From: Cohnella panacarvi Gsoil 349
GTDB taxonomy: Bacteria > Bacillota > Bacilli > Paenibacillales > Paenibacillaceae
NCBI RefSeq assembly: GCF_000515335.1
Contig: NZ_KI911563.1
Coordinates: 3,810,869-3,874,868 of the forward strand
DNA: 64,000 bases
Direction of reading: 5' to 3'
The position numbers and the translations under genes are program-made. Below are positions 8,933 to 17,194 of the stretch, in pieces. How positions within the stretch are numbered: position 1 is the stretch's first letter; the number at the start of each line of letters is the position of its first letter. Below the pieces are notes generated by a model, which was given only the letters and a program-made list of their open reading frames with translations, did no database searches and had not been told where the DNA came from.

Positions 8933-11900
8933 ATGGAAGGGCAATTGCCGGTCAATCCGTACGCGACGCTGAAGACGAAGCAGCTTCTGTCCTATCTATA
9001 TACCTTGACTAATCCGGACGCGGGGATGCTTACAGGGCAACACAACTGGTTTGAGGCGCCCACGGACAACATTACGAATCTGGTACTGCCGATTTCCGGC
9101 GGGAAGTACCCCGCGATTTCGAGCTTCGAGCTCGGAGCGATCATGGGACAAACCGAGCAGGTCGTCATGGGTCAACGCAAGGCAGTCATCGATGCGGCGC
9201 TTGCTTATTGGAGGGCGGGGGGCATCCCTGCGTTCTGCTGGCATCAGCAATATCCGCTAACCTCCTACAAATGGGAGAACCTATGGAACGATTCTAATCC
9301 AGTCGCAGGTTTCAAAACGCAAGAGGAATTTAATCAATGCGTCACGCCGGGAACCGCCCAATACAACTGGCTCTTGGCTGAGTACGATAAGCTTGCGGGG
9401 CAATTCCAGGTGCTTAAGGATGCCGACGTGCCGGTATTATTCCGTCCGTATCACGAGATGAACGGATACTGGTTCTGGTGGGGAAAGAAAAAGAATTTCA
9501 GGGCGCTCTGGGAGCTGATTTATAACCGGTTGGTCGTCCATCATGGACTGAACAATCTATTGTTCGTATGGAACGTCCAGTGCCAACGGCAGTCGGACCC
9601 TAACATCGATGATTATAGACTCTATTATCCCGGCACGGTTACGAACGGTGTCATCGGTACGGACGGCAAGGTTGACGTCCTGAGCTGGGATATTTATCAT
9701 AGCGAATTTCTGCAAAGCCATCACGATAATCTTTGGCGCTTCGGCGGCGGCAAACCGATCGGAATATCAGAGGTCGGAGGCTTGCCCAATATGCAGACGA
9801 TGAAGACTAGCCAATATCGCTACGCTTTTTCCATCGCATGGGGCGAGCCCTTCTGGTCGAACGAAAACACGGAGGCGAACAAAAGACAATATTATTCGGA
9901 CGCGTATGCGATTACAAGGGAGGAAATCGAGATGCCAACCGCTACTAACAAGGTACAAGTAAGCAGCAATGGCAGATTTCTTGTCACCTCGGACGGCAAA
10001 CCGTTCTTCTGGCTCGCAGACACCGCCTGGGAATTGTTCGAGCGATTGAACCGCTCCGAAGTGGAAACTTACTTGAGGAGTACCGCCGAACAAGGTTTCA
10101 CTTTCGTCCTGGCCACTGCTTTATCGGAGAAATGGGATCTCACCGTGCCGAATGCCCAGGGGGATCAGCCGCTAACGGGAACGGACCCGGACCGGCCGCT
10201 CACGACTGCGGGAAGCGATCCAGCCAATAGCGCGCAATACGATTATTGGGACCATGTGGATTTCGTAATCGACACGGCGGCATCGCTCGGTATCTATGTC
10301 GGTCTGCTTCCGACGTGGGGCAAATATATCATCGATAACAGCGCCCCTCCTTACAATCAGCCGTACAAAGGCATCTTCACGAACGCCAAGGCGTATAACT
10401 ACGGCAAGTGGATCGGAAGCCGGTACGCGAACAGAAGCAATGTCGTATGGGTTCTCGGCGGCGACCGCGCGCCGGACACCGATGCCAAGAGGCAGCTAAT
10501 CCGGCAAATGGTCCAAGGAATTAACGACGGAGGCGGCACGCAGATCAAGACGTTCCATCCGATCGGAGGAAAGTCGTCCTCCGAATGGTTTCAGAACGAA
10601 GCTTGGCTTAGCTTTAATATGTACCAGTCGGGCCATGTCTCGCAGAACTTTCCGAACTACAACGTCATCGCGTCCGATTATGGAAGGACGCCGATTAAGC
10701 CCGTGCAAGATGGAGAGCCAAGGTACGAGAATGCCGGGATTAACTTCAACTCGGCGAATGGGCGCTTCACCCCCTATGATGTTCGTCAAGCTGCCTATTG
10801 GTCGGTATTCGCAGGTTCGTTCGGTCATACGTACGGTCATGGTTCCATATGGCAAATGTACGCGCCGGGACGTCCTTCGGACGAGAACGTCTACTGGTAC
10901 GACGCTCTGAACGCAGAGGGCAGATCCGACATGAAATATTTGCGGAGACTGATCGAATCCAGACCTTTCCTGGAGCGCGTGCCGGATCAATCCCTGGTGA
11001 CGGGCGCGTTGTCCGGCGGAGATCATATTCGCTGTACCCGCGGCTCAAGCTACGCCATGATTTACGCCCGTACCTCCTTCACGGTCAACATGGGCCGAAT
11101 ATCGGGCACGACGGTTACGGCCTATTGGTACAATCCGAGGACTGGCGCGAATACGCTGATCGGCGACTTCGCCAATACGGGGACGCGGGCGTTCACGCCG
11201 CCGTCAACCGGTGTCAACAACGATTGGGTGCTCGTTCTGGACGATAAAGCTAAAGCTTATCCGCCTCCCGGAGAAAGCGATGTACCCGTACCCGGAGATA
11301 CGACACCCCCGACGGCCCCGAGCAATCTGACCGTTATCTCCAAGACGAACAACTCCGTTACGTTCGGATGGACGGCGTCGACGGATGCGAGCGGAATCGA
11401 TGTTTACGACATCTACCGGGACGGCGTGTGGATTGCGTATACGCAAAATTTCGCCAGTCTGCAATATACGGACACGGGACTATCTCCGAATACGACTTAC
11501 TCGTTTACGGTCAAAGCGAAAGACAAGGCGCAGAACTGGGGGCCGCTCAGCAGCCCATTGGTCGTGACGACGAACGGGGCGCCCGGGAACGATACGACAC
11601 CCCCGACGGCCCCGAGCAATCTGACGGCGGTATCGAAGACGGCCAACTCCGTTACGTTCAGATGGAACGCCTCGACGGATGCGAGCGGAATCGATGTCTA
11701 CGACATCTATCGGGACGGCGTATGGATTGCGTACACGCAGAACTTCGCCAATTTGGAATATACGGCCACGGGGCTATCTCCGAATACGACTTATTCGTTT
11801 ACGGTCAAGGCGAAAGACAAGGCCCAGAACTGGGGACCGCTTAGCAGCCCATTGGTTGTGACGACGAACGCTGCATCAGGGAACGACACGAATCCTCCGA

Positions 11901-12172
11901 CGGCCCCGAGCAATCTGACCGTTGTCTCCAAGACGGCCACTTCGGTTACGTTCAGATGGGCCGCGTCGACGGACCCCAGCGGGATCGATGTCTATGACAT
12001 TTACCGGAACGGAGTTTGGATCGCCTATACGCAGAACTTCGCCAATCTACAGTACACGGCCACGGGACTGTCTCCGAATACGACTTACACGTTCACGGTC
12101 AAAGCGAAAGACAAAGCGCAGAACTGGGGGCCGTTCAGCCAACCGTTAGTGGTGACGACCAATCCAAGGTGA
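8933..12172 (+). CDS. GH26 - GH140-like (DUF4038) - FN3 x3 multidomain glycanase
   Basis: A 1079-aa modular glycanase. Residues about 1-335 are GH26-like, with LTGQHNW, FRPYHEMNGYWFWWG (acid/base Glu about 175) and IGISEVGG (nucleophile Glu about 280). Residues about 340-770 match the DUF4038 apiosidase-like catalytic domain plus the small C-terminal domain seen with it (PFFWLADTAWELF, YWDH, WVLGGDRAP, HPIGGKSSSEWF). Three closely similar FN3 repeats of about 98 residues each follow from about 789. The ATG at 8933 has AAAGGAG eight bases upstream. No signal peptide is present at this start or in the 27 codons upstream. It is convergent with a paralogue of its central domain at 12240. Confidence 0.88.
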   Translation: MEGQLPVNPYATLKTKQLLSYLYTLTNPDAGMLTGQHNWFEAPTDNITNLVLPISGGKYPAISSFELGAIMGQTEQVVMGQRKAVIDAALAYWRAGGIPAFCWHQQYPLTSYKWENLWNDSNPVAGFKTQEEFNQCVTPGTAQYNWLLAEYDKLAGQFQVLKDADVPVLFRPYHEMNGYWFWWGKKKNFRALWELIYNRLVVHHGLNNLLFVWNVQCQRQSDPNIDDYRLYYPGTVTNGVIGTDGKVDVLSWDIYHSEFLQSHHDNLWRFGGGKPIGISEVGGLPNMQTMKTSQYRYAFSIAWGEPFWSNENTEANKRQYYSDAYAITREEIEMPTATNKVQVSSNGRFLVTSDGKPFFWLADTAWELFERLNRSEVETYLRSTAEQGFTFVLATALSEKWDLTVPNAQGDQPLTGTDPDRPLTTAGSDPANSAQYDYWDHVDFVIDTAASLGIYVGLLPTWGKYIIDNSAPPYNQPYKGIFTNAKAYNYGKWIGSRYANRSNVVWVLGGDRAPDTDAKRQLIRQMVQGINDGGGTQIKTFHPIGGKSSSEWFQNEAWLSFNMYQSGHVSQNFPNYNVIASDYGRTPIKPVQDGEPRYENAGINFNSANGRFTPYDVRQAAYWSVFAGSFGHTYGHGSIWQMYAPGRPSDENVYWYDALNAEGRSDMKYLRRLIESRPFLERVPDQSLVTGALSGGDHIRCTRGSSYAMIYARTSFTVNMGRISGTTVTAYWYNPRTGANTLIGDFANTGTRAFTPPSTGVNNDWVLVLDDKAKAYPPPGESDVPVPGDTTPPTAPSNLTVISKTNNSVTFGWTASTDASGIDVYDIYRDGVWIAYTQNFASLQYTDTGLSPNTTYSFTVKAKDKAQNWGPLSSPLVVTTNGAPGNDTTPPTAPSNLTAVSKTANSVTFRWNASTDASGIDVYDIYRDGVWIAYTQNFANLEYTATGLSPNTTYSFTVKAKDKAQNWGPLSSPLVVTTNAASGNDTNPPTAPSNLTVVSKTATSVTFRWAASTDPSGIDVYDIYRNGVWIAYTQNFANLQYTATGLSPNTTYTFTVKAKDKAQNWGPFSQPLVVTTNPR

Positions 12173-12188
12173 GGAAGAACGGCATAAA

Positions 12189-12225
12189 CGAACAAGCAGC
12201 CGGAAGCGGCTGCTTGTTCGTTGTT
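12189..12225. terminator. Bidirectional terminator, 14-bp perfect stem
   Basis: CGAACAAGCAGCCG, loop GAAG, CGGCTGCTTGTTCG, then TTGTT. It lies between two convergent genes and can serve both. Confidence 0.8.
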
Positions 12226-12239
12226 CCACGACTCCTCTG

Positions 12240-14057
12240 TCAAGGACTGGAGAAGTTGGCGTTCGTATCGTCGAGCAGGAGAACCCAGTCATTCCCGACT
12301 CCGCCGGACGGAGGTTGAAAGGCTTGTGTCCCCGCATTCGCAAATTCCCCGATTAAGTCGCTAACTCCCGTTCGAGGGTTATACCAGCGCGCCGTTACCG
12401 TATCTCCGGTTATTGTCCCCATGCTAACCGAGAACGCAGCGCCTCTAGGGGAATATACCATCGCGTAATTCGTTCCTTTTGTCGCCTGGATACGGCTTCC
12501 TCCGGATAAGGCATTCGTAACTAACGACTGATCCGGAACTCGTTCGACAAACGGTCTGGATTCCATCAGCTTGCGCAGGTGCTTCATTTGCGATCTTCCG
12601 GCTGCGTTCAAGGCATCGTGCCAATATTGAATTTCATCGGCCTTATACCCGGAAGCGTGCATTTGCCAAATGGCCCCGTTGCCGTACGAGTGTCCGAACG
12701 AACCCGCGAATACCGACCAATAGGCGGCTTGCCTGACATCATAGGCGGAGAACCTGCCGTTCGCGGAACTGAAATTGATGCCGCTATCCTCGTATCGCGG
12801 CTCCGCGTCTATGATCGGCTTAACGGGCTTCTTGAGATAGTCGGAAGCAATGACTTTGTAATTCGGATAATCAACGGACAGGTGGCCCGATTGATACATA
12901 TTGAAGTCCAGCCACGATTCGTTCTGGAACCACTCCGAGGAAGATTTCCCGCCGATCGGGTGAAAGGTGATCAACTGTGTAGCCCCACCATCTTTGATTC
13001 CCCGCGCCATTCGCCTAACAAGCTCTCTCTCCGGTTCGGTATTCGGCGCGCGGTCGCCGCCGAGTACCCATATGATATTGCTCCGGTCTGCGTAGCGGCT
13101 TCCGATCCACTTTCCGAAGTTATAAGCGCTATTGAAATCAAATATACCTTGGTATGGCTGATTGTCGGGAGGGGCGCCGTTGTCGATGATGTATTTGCCC
13201 CAGGTCGGCAACAGCGCAACGTAGATGCCGAGCGATGCCGCCGTATCGATCACGTAGTCGGCATGATCCCAATAATCGTATTGCGCGGCGTTGGCAGGGT
13301 TGCTGCCTGCCGTCGCGAGAGGCTTGTCCGGGTCCGCTCCTTCTAGAGGCAGATCCCCATGCGCGTTCGGTACGTTGAGGTTCCAGAAATGCGATAACGC
13401 CGTAACTTGAACGACGTTGAAGCCTTGTTCGGCCACGTTGGTCAGATAAGTATCCGCTTCGATGCGGGTCAACCTCTGTATCAATTCCCAGGCCGTGTCC
13501 GCGAGCCAGAAGAAGGGCTCGCCGCTCGAGGTTACGAGATATCTGCCGTTATCGCTCACCTGAAGCGGAGCCAGAGGCTTTACCGGCGCTGACCGCCATT
13601 GGACGATCGTATCATTCCCTTCGGCAGAGACGGTACTTGCGGTCAGATCGGCCCACATGCGGAGCGGAATCATAAGCGACCCGCGCTTCAAGAGCGTCGG
13701 TTCCGACCAGGTTTTCAACGTTCCGTTCACGGTAACGAGGTTACTGTTCCACTTCAATCGGATATTCATCGATTCGGAAACCGCTATCGATTCTTTCGCG
13801 GCTGCATCGTAGGAGAGTTTGAACCCGAATGGCTGAGCGATTCCGTTCAGCGCGACGTATGCCGTCCCTTTGATGATCTCGTACGGTTGCGAGGCGACGA
13901 CGCGCTTGCCGTTATGCAGCATCTCTTTCTTGTTCTTCGCAAGCACAAGCATGTTGTCAAAGCTATCCACGGCATATAGCGATCCCGGTTGACCGTAAAG
14001 CGGAAGCAAGATTAACGAAACGATCAACGCAATAAAAACCAGTCGATGAATTCTCAT
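12240..14057 (-). CDS. Secreted DUF4038 (GH140-like) glycoside hydrolase with copper-amine-oxidase-N-like domain
   Basis: 605 aa. A signal peptide covers about residues 1-29. Residues about 35-150 resemble the copper amine oxidase N-terminal-like (stalk) domain common in Paenibacillaceae surface proteins (GTAYVALNGIAQPFGF, SLMIPLRMWADL). From about residue 165 comes the DUF4038 apiosidase-like catalytic region and its small C-terminal domain. This part is highly similar to residues 340-770 of the convergent protein at 8933, with long identical runs such as HPIGGKSSSEWFQNE, so the two arose by duplication. GH140 members remove apiose from pectic side chains; the substrate here is not known and could be the bacterium's own polymer. 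The upstream region holds a TTGTATC half site at 14108-14114. Confidence 0.85.
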   Translation of the reverse strand: MRIHRLVFIALIVSLILLPLYGQPGSLYAVDSFDNMLVLAKNKKEMLHNGKRVVASQPYEIIKGTAYVALNGIAQPFGFKLSYDAAAKESIAVSESMNIRLKWNSNLVTVNGTLKTWSEPTLLKRGSLMIPLRMWADLTASTVSAEGNDTIVQWRSAPVKPLAPLQVSDNGRYLVTSSGEPFFWLADTAWELIQRLTRIEADTYLTNVAEQGFNVVQVTALSHFWNLNVPNAHGDLPLEGADPDKPLATAGSNPANAAQYDYWDHADYVIDTAASLGIYVALLPTWGKYIIDNGAPPDNQPYQGIFDFNSAYNFGKWIGSRYADRSNIIWVLGGDRAPNTEPERELVRRMARGIKDGGATQLITFHPIGGKSSSEWFQNESWLDFNMYQSGHLSVDYPNYKVIASDYLKKPVKPIIDAEPRYEDSGINFSSANGRFSAYDVRQAAYWSVFAGSFGHSYGNGAIWQMHASGYKADEIQYWHDALNAAGRSQMKHLRKLMESRPFVERVPDQSLVTNALSGGSRIQATKGTNYAMVYSPRGAAFSVSMGTITGDTVTARWYNPRTGVSDLIGEFANAGTQAFQPPSGGVGNDWVLLLDDTNANFSSP

Positions 14058-14135
14058 CGGACTACGCTCCCCTCTGCATAGATAAGGTCCTCTTTATCTG
14101 AAACGGATTGTATCATAATCTCGAATAAAAAACTA

Positions 14136-14192
14136 TTGACACGATACTATTTGTATCATAATGTAAAAAGGGGAAATGATACAAATCGTATC
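14136..14192 (+). promoter_or_regulatory. Promoter with spacer-embedded operator (copy 2) plus second operator
   Basis: TTGACA (14136-14141), 17-bp spacer containing GATACTATTTGTATC (14143-14157), -10 TAATGT (14159-14164). A second palindrome, GATACAAATCGTATC, lies at 14178-14192 in the expected leader. Drives the LhgO-like / rfbC / epimerase genes. Confidence 0.75.
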
Positions 14193-14286
14193 TGATATTG
14201 TTGGCGAGGAGACGACCGTATGGCACAAGCGAACAAATCGGCGCGGATCGCACAGGATTTATCGGCCGGGGGAGGGGCTTCCTGAT

Positions 14287-15507
14287 ATGCGGTACTATGA
14301 CTATCTCATCGTAGGAAGCGGCATTATAGGATTGACCATTGCGAGGGAACTGAGACGTCGGTTTCCCGACCGGACGATAGCCATTCTCGAGAAGGAGGAG
14401 GACGTTGCCAAGCACTCCAGCGGCAGGAACAGCGGCGTTCTGCACGCGGGATTCTATTATTCGGCCGACAGTCTTAAAGCGAGGTTCACCAGAGAAGGCA
14501 ACCAGGCGATGACCCGGTATTGCGAGGAGAACGGCCTGAAGATCAACAAATGCGGAAAGATTGTCGTGGCGACCAACGAGGAAGAGCTGCAAGGCCTCTA
14601 TGAATTGAAGAAAAGGGCGGACCGCAACGGGGTGGAGCTCCATTGGATCGCCGAGAGCGAGCTACGCCGGATCGATTCGAACGTTCGTACGTTCAAGAGG
14701 GCGTTATATTCGCCGACGACGTCGACCGTCGATCCCGTGGAAGTGTGCGCCAAACTCAAAGAGGAAATTACGGCAAACGGCGTGGAGATCTTCTTCAACT
14801 GTCCTTATCGAAGCCAGAAAGACGGTCTCGTCTATGCCGGCAACGAAATATTCGAGTGCGGCTACTTGATCAACGCGGCAGGCTTGTACGCGGATAAAAT
14901 CGCGCATGAAGCCGGCTTCGGCCAAGCGTACACGATCATTCCGTTCAAGGGCATCTATCTGAAGTACGCCAAAAATAAAACGGATCTCCACACGAACGTG
15001 TATCCGGTGCCAAATCTGAAAAATCCTTTCTTGGGCGTACATTTTACGAAAACGGTAGACGGCACCATTAAGATCGGGCCGACGGCCATCCCGGCCTTCT
15101 GGAGGGAAAATTATAAAGGGTTATCCCGGTTCAAGCTCGGAGAGTTCCTGACCATACTGAAGTTCGAGTTGAAGCTGTTCTACAAGAACGCCTTTAATTT
15201 CAGAACTTTGGCTTTCGAGGAAATGAAGAAATATATGAAACGGCATTTCATCGGACTGTCCCTGAAAATGGTGAAGAGGATCGACAGCGACGGCTTCGGC
15301 GAGTTCATGAAACCGGGCATCCGCGCCCAGTTGCTGAATAAGGAGACGCTTGAGCTGCTGCAGGATTTCGTCATCGAAGGGGACCACCGGTCGATGCATA
15401 TTCTAAACGCGGTTTCGCCTGCATTTACTTGCTCGTTCCCGTTTGCCCAATATGTTGTGGATGCGATCTGCGACAAACAAGGAGGTCAAAAAGTTGAGGC
15501 TGGTTGA
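14287..15507 (+). CDS. L-2-hydroxyglutarate oxidase-like FAD-dependent oxidoreductase
   Basis: A 406-aa flavoprotein of the DAO superfamily, closest in pattern to LhgO/L2HGDH enzymes that oxidise 2-hydroxy acids. It has YLIVGSGIIGLTIA (FAD dinucleotide fold), the HSSGRNSGVLHAGFYY motif typical of the LhgO group, and YLINAAGLYADKIA. The frame is open to 14176, but that ATG is inside the second operator; the ATG at 14287 has GGGGGAGGGG just upstream and gives a normal family length. Its partners are rfbC and an SDR epimerase, so it may act on a sugar or sugar-acid precursor of the surface polymer rather than in central metabolism; this is inference from context. Confidence 0.8.
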   Translation: MRYYDYLIVGSGIIGLTIARELRRRFPDRTIAILEKEEDVAKHSSGRNSGVLHAGFYYSADSLKARFTREGNQAMTRYCEENGLKINKCGKIVVATNEEELQGLYELKKRADRNGVELHWIAESELRRIDSNVRTFKRALYSPTTSTVDPVEVCAKLKEEITANGVEIFFNCPYRSQKDGLVYAGNEIFECGYLINAAGLYADKIAHEAGFGQAYTIIPFKGIYLKYAKNKTDLHTNVYPVPNLKNPFLGVHFTKTVDGTIKIGPTAIPAFWRENYKGLSRFKLGEFLTILKFELKLFYKNAFNFRTLAFEEMKKYMKRHFIGLSLKMVKRIDSDGFGEFMKPGIRAQLLNKETLELLQDFVIEGDHRSMHILNAVSPAFTCSFPFAQYVVDAICDKQGGQKVEAG

Positions 15508-16063
15508 GACGAAAATCAAAGACGTGTATATCATCGAGCCGGACGTGTTCGGCGACCATCGGGGATTTTTCATGGAAAGCTACAGCAAGGAAAAGTTCGA
15601 GAAGCTTGGTCTGCGATTCGATTTGATTCAGGATAACCATTCGTTATCGGTACAGGCAGGCGTCATTCGCGGTCTTCACTTTCAGAAAGACCCGAAAGCC
15701 CAGACCAAAATCGTGAGGGTGTTGACGGGCGCGATCTACGATGTCGTCGTTGACCTGAGGCGAGATTCGCCGACCTTCGGCGAATGGGTCGGGGTCCATC
15801 TCTCCGAAGAGAACAAGTTCCAGCTTGTCGTCCCCAAGGGATTCGCGCATGGCTTCTGCACGATTCTTCCGAACACTCAAGTGTTCTATAAAGTGGACGA
15901 GTTTTATTCCCAGGAGCATGACAGCGGCATTCTGTGGAACGATCCGGACCTCGGGATCGATTGGCCGACGACGGACCCGATTTTATCGGATAAGGATCGC
16001 AAGCAACCTACGTTCAAGGATTTCGTTAGTCAGCTCGACACTAATTTCACGGAGGCAGGATGA
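15494..16063 (+). CDS. rfbC: dTDP-4-dehydrorhamnose 3,5-epimerase-like protein (RfbC)
   Basis: A 189-aa cupin-fold epimerase of the RmlC type, which epimerises C3 and C5 of a dTDP-4-keto-6-deoxy sugar. The motifs are DHRGFFMESY, VIRGLHFQKDP with the catalytic His, GAIYDVVVDLR, PKGFAHGFC and the C-terminal YSQEHDSGILWNDPDLGI. The start is taken as TTG at 15494, which has AGGAGG eight bases upstream; upstream in-frame ATGs fall inside the previous gene without a ribosome binding site. Its stop overlaps the next start. rfbB and rfbD are not in this window, so either they are elsewhere or the epimerase serves another dTDP-sugar. Confidence 0.88.
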   Translation: MRLVETKIKDVYIIEPDVFGDHRGFFMESYSKEKFEKLGLRFDLIQDNHSLSVQAGVIRGLHFQKDPKAQTKIVRVLTGAIYDVVVDLRRDSPTFGEWVGVHLSEENKFQLVVPKGFAHGFCTILPNTQVFYKVDEFYSQEHDSGILWNDPDLGIDWPTTDPILSDKDRKQPTFKDFVSQLDTNFTEAG

Positions 16064-17100
16064 ACATGGTCAAGAACGTACTCGTTACTGGAGCAGGCGG
16101 TTATATCGGAAGCGTATTGGTTCCCAAATTGCTGAACAAAGGCTATCACGTAAAGGCGATCGATCGGTTTTTCTTCGGAACGGATAAACTTCCCCCTTCG
16201 CATGAGAATTTGACCGTCATTAAGGAAGATTGCAGAAAGCTGACGGAAGCTTATTTCGAAGACGTGGATGCCGTCATCGACTTGGTGGCGATCTCGAACG
16301 ATCCGAGCGGAGAGCTGTTCAAGGAAGCCACTTATCAAATTAACCATGAGGCCAGGGTCAATTGCGCCAAGTTGGCGAAGAAATCCGGCGTTAGACGATA
16401 TATTCTTCCTTCATCCTGCAGCATTTACGGGTTTCAAGATCAAGGGGTTATCGTGAGCGAGCAATCTCCGACCAATCCGCTGACGACCTATGCCAAAGCG
16501 AACGAGCAAGCCGAACGCGACATCCTTCCCCTTGCGGATGCCACCTTCACCGCCGTCGTGATCAGGCAGGCGACCGTATACGGTTATTCGCCGAGAATGC
16601 GGTTCGATCTGGCGATTAACGGGATGACGCTCGGAGCTTGGGAGAAAGGCGATATCCCGCTCATGAGGGACGGGTCGCAGTGGAGACCGATGGTGCACGT
16701 GCAAGATACGACCGACGTCATGTGCTTATTGTTGGAAGCCGAGGAATCGGACGTTAACGGCCAAATTTTCAATGTCGGCTCCGACCGGAACAACTATCAG
16801 TTGGGCCGATTAGCGGATGAAATCGCCGGGGCGCTTCCGATCGATGTGACGATCTCCTGGTACGGAGATCCCGACCATCGCTCTTACCGGGTCAACTTCG
16901 AGAAGATCGAGAAAACGCTCAATTGGAAGGCGAAATGGACGGCGGCGGACGGCGCGCTTGAAATCTACGACGCGCTGGCAACCGGCAAGCTCGTGAAGAA
17001 CGAGCAAACGATCACGCTGGGCTGGTACCAGGAGCTGGCCAAGTGGCACAAGATCATTAAAGAATGCGAGCTGTACGGCGGTATTATTGCGGTCGTGTAA
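16060..17100 (+). CDS. NAD(P)-dependent sugar epimerase/dehydratase (extended SDR)
   Basis: 346 aa, extended short-chain dehydrogenase fold acting on nucleotide sugars. The N-terminus has NVLVTGAGGYIGSVL (TGxxGxxG cofactor loop), followed by DAVIDLVAIS, SSCSIYG and VIRQATVYGYSPRMR. The expected active-site YxxxK is replaced by YAKAN (Y at the right place, Lys two residues early), which I flag as a possible family variant. It overlaps rfbC by 4 bases and is the last of the three genes driven by the 14136 promoter. The substrate is unknown; 4-keto reduction, epimerisation or dehydration are all possible. Confidence 0.83.
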   Translation: MNMVKNVLVTGAGGYIGSVLVPKLLNKGYHVKAIDRFFFGTDKLPPSHENLTVIKEDCRKLTEAYFEDVDAVIDLVAISNDPSGELFKEATYQINHEARVNCAKLAKKSGVRRYILPSSCSIYGFQDQGVIVSEQSPTNPLTTYAKANEQAERDILPLADATFTAVVIRQATVYGYSPRMRFDLAINGMTLGAWEKGDIPLMRDGSQWRPMVHVQDTTDVMCLLLEAEESDVNGQIFNVGSDRNNYQLGRLADEIAGALPIDVTISWYGDPDHRSYRVNFEKIEKTLNWKAKWTAADGALEIYDALATGKLVKNEQTITLGWYQELAKWHKIIKECELYGGIIAVV

Positions 17101-17194
17101 AGCCGGATCGGGTCAGCCGGATTTTTCTGGGTGGCCTATTTTTTTGCGGATTCATTGCGATTCCAGCCTGTTTTTACTTGAAAGGAGATTATTA

